A stretch of 64,000 nt of DNA from Marinimicrococcus flavescens. Its GTDB lineage: Bacteria; Pseudomonadota; Alphaproteobacteria; Geminicoccales; Geminicoccaceae. The DNA lies in the NCBI GenBank assembly GCA_029211145.1, contig JARGEQ010000091.1:119951-183950 (forward strand), in the 5' to 3' direction. The notes under the pieces were generated by a model. That model saw only the letters and a program-made list of their open reading frames with translations. It did no database searches and had not been told where the DNA came from. The first letter of the stretch is position 1, and each line of letters opens with the position of its first letter. Both the position numbers and the translations under genes were made by a program. This document shows, piece by piece, positions 43,681 to 51,580 of this stretch.

Positions 43681-44562
43681 TCAGCGCCCGTTCCACAGCA
43701 CGGTGCCGAGCCCTTCCACATCGTAGCCGCCCAGGGCTATCGCCCGCTCGGCGAAGGCGGGCGTGCGCGCGAAGGCCAGCAGCTTCTGCAAGGGTGCCTC
43801 GAAGAAGGCCCGGCGCCACACGAGAAGATCGAAGCGCTCCTCGACCAGCGGCACGAAGTCGAGGCGCAGCAGGCGGGCCACCGCGGCAACCGCGAGGCCG
43901 GCATCGGCGCGGCCTTCGGCGACCGCCTGGGCGACCTCGGTCTCGGTGTGCAAAGGCGGACCGGCGGGCAGCAGCACGGAGGAGGGCAGACCGGCCTGGC
44001 CCAGCAGATGGTGGAGCAGCACGTAGCTGCCGGCCTCCTTCTGGCGAACGGCCAGACGCAGCCGGGGCAGGTCGGCGATGCCTTGGACGCCCATGGGGTT
44101 GCCGGCGGCCACGACCAGCCCCTGGCGGCGTCGCGCCCAATGGATGAGCACAAGCGGGCGGGCGGCGAGGCGTGCGCGCACCAGCGGCAGGTTGTACGCG
44201 CCGCTGGCGGCGTCGAGCACGTGCAGGCCGCAGGCGATCGCGCCGCGCGCCGCGACACGCTCGAGGCCGGCCAGCGAGCCCTCGTTCAAGGTGGCGAGCC
44301 CGCTCCCGGCCTGGCGTACCGCCCATTCCAGCAGCGGATCGTGGGAGCCTGCCAGGATGTCGGGCGGGGCGGCCTGGCCGCCGGCGGCCGGGCCTTCGGC
44401 ATGCTCGGCCAGCCAGCCGTCGATCTGGCTGCGCGCGAAGAGCCACTTGCCCGCCACCCGCATCGCGGGAATTTCGCGGCGGGCGAGCAGGTCGTAGACC
44501 TTGCGCTCGCCAAGTCGCAGATAGGCGGCGACATCCTTGACGGTCATGAGCTCGCCGGGCAT
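43681..44562 (-). CDS. HTH regulator with periplasmic-binding-type (molybdate/tungstate-like) domain
   Basis: 293 residues. The N-terminal excisionase-type HTH (TVKDVAAYLRLGERKVYDLL, IPAMRVAGKWLFARSQIDGW) is followed from about residue 80 by a solute-binding domain: SHDPLLEWAVRQAG, LVVAAGNPMGVQGIADL, RQKEAGSYVLLHHLL. This architecture occurs in regulators next to molybdate and tungstate transporters, so control of tupBCA is likely. A second ATG five codons on (44547) gives the conventional start. Expression could also affect the divergent HAD gene. Confidence 0.82.
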   Translation of the reverse strand: MPGELMTVKDVAAYLRLGERKVYDLLARREIPAMRVAGKWLFARSQIDGWLAEHAEGPAAGGQAAPPDILAGSHDPLLEWAVRQAGSGLATLNEGSLAGLERVAARGAIACGLHVLDAASGAYNLPLVRARLAARPLVLIHWARRRQGLVVAAGNPMGVQGIADLPRLRLAVRQKEAGSYVLLHHLLGQAGLPSSVLLPAGPPLHTETEVAQAVAEGRADAGLAVAAVARLLRLDFVPLVEERFDLLVWRRAFFEAPLQKLLAFARTPAFAERAIALGGYDVEGLGTVLWNGR

Positions 44563-44609
44563 GGCCTGCGCTTAGCCTTCTCCGCTCCGGCTTTCAACGG
44601 GATAGAGCC

Positions 44610-45281
44610 TTGCAGCGCACCGAGCTGGTGATCTTCGACTGTGACGGCGTGCTGGTCGACAGCGAGCCGCTGGCCGCCGCGGTGCTCGCCGAGGCCCTGC
44701 GCGAGCTGGGCTTCGCCGCCGACGAGGCGTTCGTCTACCGGCACTTTTTGGGCAAGAGCGTGGCCACCATGCGGCGCATCTTCGCCGAGGAGCTGCGCTG
44801 GGAGCTGCCCGCGGATTTCGTCGACGGCCTGCTGCCGCGGCTCCAGCGGCGCTTTCGCGACGAGCTGCGGGCGATCGACGGTATGGCCGGGCTGATCCGC
44901 GGGCTGAACGTGCCCTGCTGCGTCGCCTCCTCCTCGAGCCCCGACCGGCTCCATCTGGCGCTGGAGCTTGCCGGCCTCCTGCCGCTGGTCACGCCCCATG
45001 TCTTCTCCGCCACCATGGTGCCGCGCGGCAAGCCCTTCCCGGATCTCTTCCTCCTCGCCGCCGAGCGGATGGGCGCGGCGCCCGGGCGCTGCGTCGTGGT
45101 CGAGGACAGCGAGGCCGGGGTGCAGGCCGGCTGCGCCGCCGGCATGCGGGTGATCGGCTTCACCGGCGGTGCCCATGCCGCTTCCCCGGCGCACCGGGCG
45201 ATGCTCGAGGCCGCGGGTGCCTCGGCGATTGCCGCCAGTGCGGCCGAGCTGCCGGCGCTGCTGGGTCTCGGGGAGCAGTGA
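44610..45281 (+). CDS. HAD-family phosphatase, phosphoglycolate/beta-phosphoglucomutase-like
   Basis: 223 residues. Motif I ELVIFDCDGVLVDSEPLAA with both aspartates, a helical cap of about 60 residues, motif II VASSSSPDRLH, motif III lysine in PRGKPFPDLFL, and motif IV VVVEDSEAGVQAG. TTG start at 44610. Could be a phosphatase of sugar phosphates or phosphoglycolate; the substrate is unknown. The following enolase-superfamily gene starts 85 bases later. Confidence 0.88.
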   Translation: MQRTELVIFDCDGVLVDSEPLAAAVLAEALRELGFAADEAFVYRHFLGKSVATMRRIFAEELRWELPADFVDGLLPRLQRRFRDELRAIDGMAGLIRGLNVPCCVASSSSPDRLHLALELAGLLPLVTPHVFSATMVPRGKPFPDLFLLAAERMGAAPGRCVVVEDSEAGVQAGCAAGMRVIGFTGGAHAASPAHRAMLEAAGASAIAASAAELPALLGLGEQ

Positions 45282-45366
45282 GCGGATCGCCTCCCCGACA
45301 TTGACGGGACGGCCCATGAAACGATTAATGGCTCCCGGAAAAAAGAACGAGACCGCAGGGGGGTCC

Positions 45367-46482
45367 ATGAAGATCACGAATGTCGAGGCGCTCTATCTGC
45401 GCCTGCCGTCCATCGAGGCGCGCACCGACAGCTCGCAGGACGCGCTCATCGTCAAGGTCTCGACCGACGCGGGGATCACCGGCTGGGGCGAGGTGGACGG
45501 CTGCCCGGCGGTCACCAAGGCGGTGATCGAAGCACCCTATTCGCACACGCTGGTCACCGGCCTGAAGTCGCTGCTGGTGGGCGAGGACCCGCTAGAGACC
45601 GGGCGCCTGTGGCGCAAGATGTACCAGGCCACGCTTTATTATGGCCGCAACGGTGCCGTGGTCCAGGCGATGGCCGGCATCGACATCGCCCTTTGGGACA
45701 TCAAGGGCAAGGCGCTGGGCCAGCCGATCTCGACGCTGCTGGGCGGGGCCCTGCGCGAGAAGATGCGGGTCTACTCCTCCAACATGTTCCAGTTCACCGT
45801 CGAGGCCACGGTGGAGCGGGCGAAGCGGGCGGTGGACACCGGCCACACCGGCGTCAAGTTCGGCTGGGAGCCCTTCGGCCAGGACGCCGCCACCGACTGC
45901 CGCTACCTCGAGGCCATCCGCAAGGCCATCGGCGACGAGACCGACCTCATGCTCGACGTGGGCCTGATCTGGGACGCCAAGACCACCATCCGCCGGGCAA
46001 GGCTCTTCGAGCCCTTCGACCTCTTCTGGATCGAGGAGCCGCTGCACCCCGACGACTATGCCGGCTACGGCAAGGTCTCGCGAGGCTGCACCCAGCATAT
46101 CGCCGCCGGCGAGGAGGAGTGCTCCGTCAGCGGCTTCGAGCGCCTGATCGACGAGGGCGGCATCGACGTGGTGCAGATCGACCTCACCCGCTGCGGCTTC
46201 ACCCAGGCCATGCAGATCGCTGCCTATGCGCAGAGCCGCGGCCGCAAGGTCTGCAACCACAACTTCACCACCGACATCAACACCGCCGCCTCCCTCCACT
46301 TCCTCTGCGCCATCCCCAACGCGCTGGTCATGGAATACTGCGTCGAGCCCAGCGAGATCTCCCAGCGCCTGGCCAAGGAGAAGGTGCGGATCGAGGACGG
46401 CTGGGCGTACCTGCCGGATGCCCCGGGGCTGGGCGTGGAGCCGGATGCGGAGATTATCGGGAAGTATCTGGTGAAGGAGTGA
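45367..46482 (+). CDS. Enolase-superfamily enzyme (mandelate racemase group, sugar-acid dehydratase type)
   Basis: 371 residues. N-terminal capping domain (MKITNVEALYLRLPS), then the barrel. Metal ligands: Asp in LMLDVGLIWD, Glu in FWIEEPLHPDDYAGY, Glu in IAAGEEE. The second-strand base motif reads GVKFGWEPFG, i.e. Lys-x-Gly rather than Lys-x-Lys, and the sixth-seventh strands show QIDLTRCGFT and CNHNF, giving the His-Asp pair. The set fits sugar-acid dehydratases such as L-rhamnonate-type enzymes more than racemases. GGGGGGTCC precedes the ATG. Confidence 0.85.
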   Translation: MKITNVEALYLRLPSIEARTDSSQDALIVKVSTDAGITGWGEVDGCPAVTKAVIEAPYSHTLVTGLKSLLVGEDPLETGRLWRKMYQATLYYGRNGAVVQAMAGIDIALWDIKGKALGQPISTLLGGALREKMRVYSSNMFQFTVEATVERAKRAVDTGHTGVKFGWEPFGQDAATDCRYLEAIRKAIGDETDLMLDVGLIWDAKTTIRRARLFEPFDLFWIEEPLHPDDYAGYGKVSRGCTQHIAAGEEECSVSGFERLIDEGGIDVVQIDLTRCGFTQAMQIAAYAQSRGRKVCNHNFTTDINTAASLHFLCAIPNALVMEYCVEPSEISQRLAKEKVRIEDGWAYLPDAPGLGVEPDAEIIGKYLVKE

Positions 46483-46517
46483 GCCGAAGGGCGGGAGAGC
46501 TGCGCTGCGGGTCGCGG

Positions 46518-46622
46518 GTCCAGCTGCTGCCGGTCGTCGCCGCGCCCCTGCTGGTTCTTCGGCAACAGCGGCTCGAGCACCGCCCACGCCTCCACGTCCA
46601 GCGAGAATAACAGTTCCTGCAT
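46518..46622 (-). pseudogene. IS5-family transposase, N-terminal remnant
   Basis: From ATG 46622 the frame reads LFSLDVEAWAVLEPLLPKNQ, the opening of many IS5-family transposases (FSLTDAEWAVLEPLLPKNQ type), then QGRGDDRQQLD, and similarity fades before the frame runs into the end of the dehydratase gene. Only about 30-35 codons survive, so the element is dead. It marks the left edge of the 46.6-51.5 kb accessory island. The rest of 46483-46870 holds no gene that could be supported. Confidence 0.65.
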
Positions 46623-46846
46623 CGCGGAGCCCGAGTTCGTTAGGGAGCAGTACATGATGGTGGCGCGGCATGTGACCGTCGCGCACGGAGCACCTCTAAG
46701 ATATTGGTCGGTACGAGTGGCGGTTCCTTCAGCCTGTATCGGCGAAGGGGCGCCTCTGAGTCGTGTTAGCACCGTGCTCTCGCTTATTCTTCAGTCCGTG
46801 GGATGTTATTTCGACAGGGAAAAGCCATCTCTTTGATGGCAAAATG

Positions 46847-46862
46847 CTATCCAGCGTGATAG
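46847..46862 (+). promoter_or_regulatory. Inverted repeat in front of the ribbon-helix-helix gene
   Basis: CTATC and GATAG flank a 6-base centre, ending 8 bases before the ATG at 46871. A TTGATG at 46833 with TGATAG at 46857 resembles a promoter, but its predicted start would leave no leader. Autoregulation by the encoded RHH protein through this repeat is plausible, not shown. Confidence 0.3.
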
Positions 46863-46870
46863 GCAGAGAC

Positions 46871-47089
46871 ATGGCTAAGGGACAGAAAGAAATAGATGAG
46901 GACGTCGCGGCGCTGACGGTCCGGGTGCCGCGCGCGCTTGTGAGCGATATAGACCAGGAGCGCAACGCTAGGGCAGTGCGGGTGCCGCGCAATACGTGGA
47001 TTCTTGAAGCCGTGGTTGAGAAGCTCGACCGGGAGAGACGCAGGCTGAGAAACGGGACCTGGCCGGGAGTTGACGTTGGCCAGGAGTGA
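46871..47089 (+). CDS. Ribbon-helix-helix (CopG/Arc-type) small protein
   Basis: 72 residues. The core ALTVRVPRALVSDIDQERNA, then RNTWILEAVVEKLDRERR, shows one beta strand and two amphipathic helices of an RHH DNA-binding fold. ATG 46871 is preferred (AGGCAGAG upstream); an upstream in-frame extension to 46763 looks random. The last 20 bases overlap the AAA ATPase gene, so it is the first gene of the ietAS-like operon and probably its repressor. Length and charge also fit an antitoxin, but no toxin is next to it. Confidence 0.72.
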   Translation: MAKGQKEIDEDVAALTVRVPRALVSDIDQERNARAVRVPRNTWILEAVVEKLDRERRRLRNGTWPGVDVGQE

Positions 47090-48107
47090 TCTCCTCATTT
47101 CTTTAGTCAAGGCGGGCTCAAGCGGCGATTCCCGAAGCGTCCGTGCTGCCGCTGAGGCGATCATTGCAGAGGAAAGGGCTAAGAACCACAACGTGCTGGC
47201 GGATCGGCTGACTAAAGCGATGCATGTGAACGGCAGCGGTCATCATGCGCCGGCGATCCTCGGCGCGAACGCCGGTCGGCAGCGTGAGTTTCTTCTGGAA
47301 CTGACCCCTGCAAGGAGGGTCGAGGATCTGGTGTTGTCGGATCTGAACCGGCGCGCCTGCACTGAGTTGATCGAGGAACAGCAACGCGCCGCCTTACTGC
47401 GGTCGCATTCGCTTGAACCTCGCCACCGCGTATTGCTCTCGGGACCACCGGGAAACGGCAAAACTTCACTCGCCGAGGCGATAGCCGAGGCCTTGGCGCT
47501 GCCCTTCTTCGTCGTCCGTTACGAGGCGATGATCGGTAGCTACCTTGGTGAGACGGCAGCACGGCTAAAGCGGGTGTTCGACTATGCACGGACCACGCCT
47601 TGCGTGCTGTTTTTTGATGAGTTTGATGCCGTTGGCAAAGAACGTGGCGACGAACACGAAACTGGCGAAATTAAGCGGGTCGTGACATCGCTTCTGATGC
47701 AGATGGATGATCTGCCCAGCTATACGATCGCCGTGGCGGCAACGAACCACAGCGAACTGCTGGATCGGGCCGTCTGGCGCCGGTTTCAACTCCGGCTATC
47801 GCTGAAAGCCCCGACGCGTGCAGAACTGACCGCCTACTTCCAGCGCTTCGCCGACAATATGGACGAACCCTTAGGTCGTGCTCCCGCCACGATCGCCAAA
47901 ACGCTCGGCGCAATCAGCTATGCCGAGGCGGAGGAGTTCTGTCTGGATGTTCGCCGCCGGCATGTCCTGGCCTTGGGGGAGTCGCCGCTGAAAAAGATCG
48001 TCGAGGAACGGCTGAAGATGTGGACTGCCAGAACCTCGCCGCATGACCGGGAGGATGACAAGCATGACCGATTACCCGCTTCTGCCGGTCCCGAAACCGG
48101 GGCGTGA
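47070..48107 (+). CDS. ietA: AAA+ ATPase of an ietAS-type defence pair
   Basis: 345 residues. One AAA module: Walker A GPPGNGKTSLAE (residues 125-136), pore-loop region YEAMIGSYLGETAARLKRVF, Walker B CVLFFDEFDAVG (178-189), sensor 1 AATNHSELLD (Asn226), and Arg fingers in VWRRFQL. The closest general shape is the FtsH/spastin-like group used as partner ATPase. The N-terminal 80 residues are helical and carry no known domain. TTG start at 47070, or at 47076 behind GGGAG. It overlaps the protease start by up to 44-65 bases, so the two must work together. Confidence 0.85.
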   Translation: MTLARSDLLISLVKAGSSGDSRSVRAAAEAIIAEERAKNHNVLADRLTKAMHVNGSGHHAPAILGANAGRQREFLLELTPARRVEDLVLSDLNRRACTELIEEQQRAALLRSHSLEPRHRVLLSGPPGNGKTSLAEAIAEALALPFFVVRYEAMIGSYLGETAARLKRVFDYARTTPCVLFFDEFDAVGKERGDEHETGEIKRVVTSLLMQMDDLPSYTIAVAATNHSELLDRAVWRRFQLRLSLKAPTRAELTAYFQRFADNMDEPLGRAPATIAKTLGAISYAEAEEFCLDVRRRHVLALGESPLKKIVEERLKMWTARTSPHDREDDKHDRLPASAGPETGA

Positions 48108-50655
48108 TAGGCGACCGAAGGGCAGCGGCGGTGGCGGCAGCATTCGGACACCATCACGCGCCCGGCAACGCGAACGGCTCGGTCCCACGTTTCAGCGGCT
48201 CCGGGATGTCTTCGATCAAAATCGTGATCCGGTCGCCTTGCGCGAAGACCCGCTCGGGATAGCGCCAGAGCGCGCGCTGGTTTTCGAGGTGGCGGGGTCG
48301 ATCGGGGACTTCAGCGCTGCAGTCAGCAAGATAGACGGGCTCGATTTTCTGGCCGACGAGGAACTGATCCTCGAACCGGATGACGATTTCGGGGTGAAGG
48401 AAACCCGTAAGGGGCGGGAGCCCGGCATCCGTGATGACAAGCCAATTGCGGGTCGGCTTTACATGGCGATGCCGGATGTGCAGGCGCTGCGGCATCTGCT
48501 GTCGCTTTGGCGGCGCTATGAGGCTGGTCAGAACGCGCCGGATGGATTTGCGCCATGGTTTCAGGTCTTCGAGCACTTGCACACGTTGCGAGCCTGGGGT
48601 CCGGAGGATCGCATTCCTGAGGAGACCATCGCGTATCTGGAAGAGGAGTTGGCCGCGCAGGGGGCGGACGGCGCCGTGCGCGTGGAAGTCGAGCTTTGGT
48701 ATGCCGGCACCGCCGACAAGCGGAGAGCGGCGCTGGCAGGATTTGCTCGAGCGGTCACCGCGGCGGGGGGCGCAATCGTCGATCAGGCTGAGATCGGGGA
48801 GATCGGCTATATCGGCCGATTGAGCGACCTGCCGGCCGCGGAGGTGCAACGACTGGTTAACCGAGAAGAAGTCAGCCTTGCGCTCTGCGACGACATCATG
48901 ATGGTGCGACCGCAATCGACAGTGGCGTTTCCGGTAGCGGCAGAGCCGCTTCACGATGCCTTGCCCGCGCCGCCGGGACCGGAAGGCGCATTGCCACCGG
49001 TTGCGGCCCTATTCGACGCGATGCCGGTGCAGAATCACGCGCTATTGGCTGGACGCTTGGTGCTCGATGATCCGGACGATTTCGACGCGATGAGCGTGGT
49101 GGCCGAGCGGCGGCATGGGACGGAAATGGCGTCCTTGATCCTGCACGGTGACCGCAATCTCGGCGAGGCGCCGCTGTCTAGGCGGGTCTATTTCCGGCCG
49201 GTGCTGTATGCGCCGGGCGGCGGCGGGGATGAGCGTACCAGGCGCGACCGCCTGCTGCTGGACCTGATTTATCGGGCCGTGCTTCGGATGAAGGTAGGCG
49301 ACAACGAGGGCGCGGCGACAGCGCCGACTGTGTTCATCGTCAATCTGTCGCTGGGGGACAGAAATCGCCCGTTCACCGGGCCGATGAGCCCGTGGGGCCG
49401 CTTGCTGGACTATCTGGCGGACCGGTTCGGCATCCTGTTCCTGGTGAGCGCGGGCAATGTCATGGCGCCGCTGACTGTTCCCGATTTTGCCGGGCTGATC
49501 GAGTTCGAGAATGCGACCGCTGCCGAACGGGAGGCGGCGATCTTGCGGGCGCTGGCCGCGCAGCAGGCGATGCGGACTCTTTTGTCGCCAGCGGAATCGC
49601 TGAATGCGGTTACCGTTGGGGCCTGGCATGAGGATGATGCACCACTGGTGAATGGCGGCATGGTTTTCTCGCCCTTCGCAAATGCGCCGGGCCCCAATAT
49701 CTCTTCTGCGCTTGGGCTGGGGCATCGGAAGGTCGTCAAGCCGGATATCTTCATGCCGGGCGGCCGCGAGCTGGTGCGGGTTGCGCCCAATGGCGGAAAT
49801 GGTGTCAGCCTGCGCATCGCGCAGCCGGGCAGGCTCTATGGTTTGCGCTGCGCCGTTCCGGATGGCGGCGGTGATCGGCGGCGAGAGGGCTTTAGCGCGG
49901 GGACCAGCGCCGCGACGGCACTGGCCACGCGCGCGGCGCACCGAATTTTCGAGGCTCTCTCCGATCCTGACAATGGCAATCTTCTGGACGCTGTAGACCC
50001 GGCCTTCTATGGCGTGATCGTTAAGGCGATGCTGGTGCATCGGGCGCAATGGGGCAGTATTGGCGAACTGCTGGATCAGACGTGGGAGCCGAAGGGAAAG
50101 GGCACGCATGTTGCGCGCCGGGATGGTATTGCCCGACTACTGGGCTACGGTCGGCCGGCGGTTGAGGAGGCCATGGAATGTGCCGCGAACCGCGCGACGA
50201 TGATCGGCTATGGCGAAATCCCCGCCGGCGAACAGGCCGCCTTATATCGTATTCCGCTCCCGCCGAGCCTTGAGCGGGTGCGTGAACCGCGTGCGCTGAC
50301 CGTGTCGCTGGCCTGGTTCTCGCCTGTGAACATCCGGCATCAGGCGTATCGCCGGGCGAAGCTGGAAGTCGCGCCGGATAGCCCAGAGGACCGTTTCGGG
50401 GTGAAGCGGGTGGCCGGGCAGCCTTCAGACAAGGCCATTCCGCGCGGATCGCTGTTTCATGTCCGGTATGCCGGCGAGCGTGCGGTCGCGTTCGTTGATG
50501 GAAGTACGATCTCGCTTAAGGTTTTCTGCCGGGAACAGGGCGGCGCGCTCGATCAGTCCATCCGTTACGGCCTCGCCGTCACCATCGAGGCTGGCGAGGC
50601 GGTGCAGGTCTATGAGGAAGTGCGCCAGGGCCTCGGTATCCGGCCGCGCCTCTGA
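48064..50655 (+). CDS. ietS: S8 subtilisin-like protease of an ietAS-type defence pair
   Basis: 863 residues, no signal peptide, so cytoplasmic. About 300 residues of unassigned N-terminal sequence come first. The catalytic residues of the S8 family are all present and in order: Asp318 (AALFDAMPV), His351 (RRHGTEMASLI), oxyanion Asn465 (LVSAGN), Ser615 (SAGTSAATALAT). A C-terminal beta-rich domain of about 200 residues follows. Start 48064 follows GGGAGG by 9 bases; ATGs at 48043 and 48055 are alternatives. AAA ATPase plus large subtilase is the ietAS (Gao Iet) anti-phage layout. Confidence 0.88.
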   Translation: MTDYPLLPVPKPGRDRRPKGSGGGGSIRTPSRARQRERLGPTFQRLRDVFDQNRDPVALREDPLGIAPERALVFEVAGSIGDFSAAVSKIDGLDFLADEELILEPDDDFGVKETRKGREPGIRDDKPIAGRLYMAMPDVQALRHLLSLWRRYEAGQNAPDGFAPWFQVFEHLHTLRAWGPEDRIPEETIAYLEEELAAQGADGAVRVEVELWYAGTADKRRAALAGFARAVTAAGGAIVDQAEIGEIGYIGRLSDLPAAEVQRLVNREEVSLALCDDIMMVRPQSTVAFPVAAEPLHDALPAPPGPEGALPPVAALFDAMPVQNHALLAGRLVLDDPDDFDAMSVVAERRHGTEMASLILHGDRNLGEAPLSRRVYFRPVLYAPGGGGDERTRRDRLLLDLIYRAVLRMKVGDNEGAATAPTVFIVNLSLGDRNRPFTGPMSPWGRLLDYLADRFGILFLVSAGNVMAPLTVPDFAGLIEFENATAAEREAAILRALAAQQAMRTLLSPAESLNAVTVGAWHEDDAPLVNGGMVFSPFANAPGPNISSALGLGHRKVVKPDIFMPGGRELVRVAPNGGNGVSLRIAQPGRLYGLRCAVPDGGGDRRREGFSAGTSAATALATRAAHRIFEALSDPDNGNLLDAVDPAFYGVIVKAMLVHRAQWGSIGELLDQTWEPKGKGTHVARRDGIARLLGYGRPAVEEAMECAANRATMIGYGEIPAGEQAALYRIPLPPSLERVREPRALTVSLAWFSPVNIRHQAYRRAKLEVAPDSPEDRFGVKRVAGQPSDKAIPRGSLFHVRYAGERAVAFVDGSTISLKVFCREQGGALDQSIRYGLAVTIEAGEAVQVYEEVRQGLGIRPRL

Positions 50656-50720
50656 CCGGATCGTCCGGGGGTGAAGCGCCGCTGAGGCGCCGGCGGGGAG
50701 TTTTCCGATGGGATGATGAT

Positions 50721-51170
50721 ATGAATACCGATCCCAACGAAGCGACGCTTAGAGCAGTTTGGAACCAGACGCGTATTCCGGTGGTGTTGCGACGCGGCGG
50801 CAAGGGGCAGCGTCTGCGGATTCGGCTGCCCTTCGCCCAAGACAACCGGCGCTGGCTGCAGGCAGGCAAGCGAATGGCGGCGACTTGGGTGCCGGTCCAC
50901 ACATGCTGGGAAGTACCAAAGGCTTGGTTCAATGAGTTTGTCGAGAGGGCCGTGCTTCGCTACGGGGCGCTCTACGTCATCCAGCCTTACCGCGAGCAGG
51001 AAAAATGCGCGCCGGCCTGCCTCAATGCGACCGGCCACGAGTGCCAGTGTTCCTGCATGGGCGCAAACCACGGCGCCGGCAATGACGGAAGCTGGTTTGA
51101 GGTGTCGGAGACCTTCGCCACCCGCTGGGGTGAGCAACAACTGGCCTGCCGGCTGATGGTAAGGAAATAA
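50721..51170 (+). CDS. Unknown Cys-rich protein at the end of the defence island
   Basis: 149 residues, not assignable to a named family. N-terminal half is basic (PVVLRRGGKGQRLRIRLPF), then an aromatic-rich stretch WVPVHTCWEVPKAWFNEFV. A cysteine cluster KCAPACLNATGHECQCSCMG (Cys spacing 3, 6, 1, 1) followed by ANHG may bind zinc or an Fe-S cluster. Located 65 bases after ietS on the same strand and with the same A/T-richer codon use, so it travels with the island. It could be a third component of the system or unrelated cargo. Confidence 0.7.
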   Translation: MNTDPNEATLRAVWNQTRIPVVLRRGGKGQRLRIRLPFAQDNRRWLQAGKRMAATWVPVHTCWEVPKAWFNEFVERAVLRYGALYVIQPYREQEKCAPACLNATGHECQCSCMGANHGAGNDGSWFEVSETFATRWGEQQLACRLMVRK

Positions 51171-51254
51171 AGCCGCCTCAGGCGGGGCGGTCCATGAGAC
51201 AGCTTGCGGCCATCGCGCGGCTGCCAAACCGGTACGACTAGGGCCCAGACCCAA

Positions 51255-51541
51255 TCAGAGCAAGAAGGCCGCGACGGCGGCAAGGGCGACGGCGGACTGG
51301 AAGTTGGCGGCGAGCTTATCGTAGCGGGTGACGACGCGGCGGAAGTCCTCCAGCCGGTTGATAGCCGCTTCGACGCGCCAGCGCCCGCGGTGAGCGGCGG
51401 GGTGCGTACGTGACCGGGCGCTTACGGTTGCGGCGGCCGAGGATAAGCGGCTCGCTGCCGCGCTCGATGATTTCCCGCCGCAGGTGGTCGCTGGCGAAGA
51501 GGCGCCGGCCCCGCCAGCGCTCACCGCCGTAACCCCAACGA
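51255..51541 (-). pseudogene. IS5-family transposase, C-terminal remnant with frameshift
   Basis: Reading down from 51541, one frame gives ASDHLRREIIERGSEPLI and LGRRNRKRPVTY, then coding continues in another frame as GRWRVEAAINRLEDFRRVVT and RYDKLAANFQSAVALAA to a stop at 51255. Together they match the last third of IS5-family transposases, including the YDKLAxNF block. A GGGCCCAGACCC-like end with CTAG beside it at 51238-51252 may be the terminal repeat and target. It is on the same strand as the 46.6 kb remnant but in the wrong order to be its continuation. Confidence 0.75.
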
Positions 51542-51580
51542 AAAATCGAAAAAAGAAGGCCGCGCGCAGCGCAGCGAAGC

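Noticed and set aside
46518..51541. One IS5 transposase split in two by insertion of the defence island
   Set aside because: On the minus strand the N-terminal piece should have the higher coordinate; here it has the lower one, so the pieces cannot be collinear halves.
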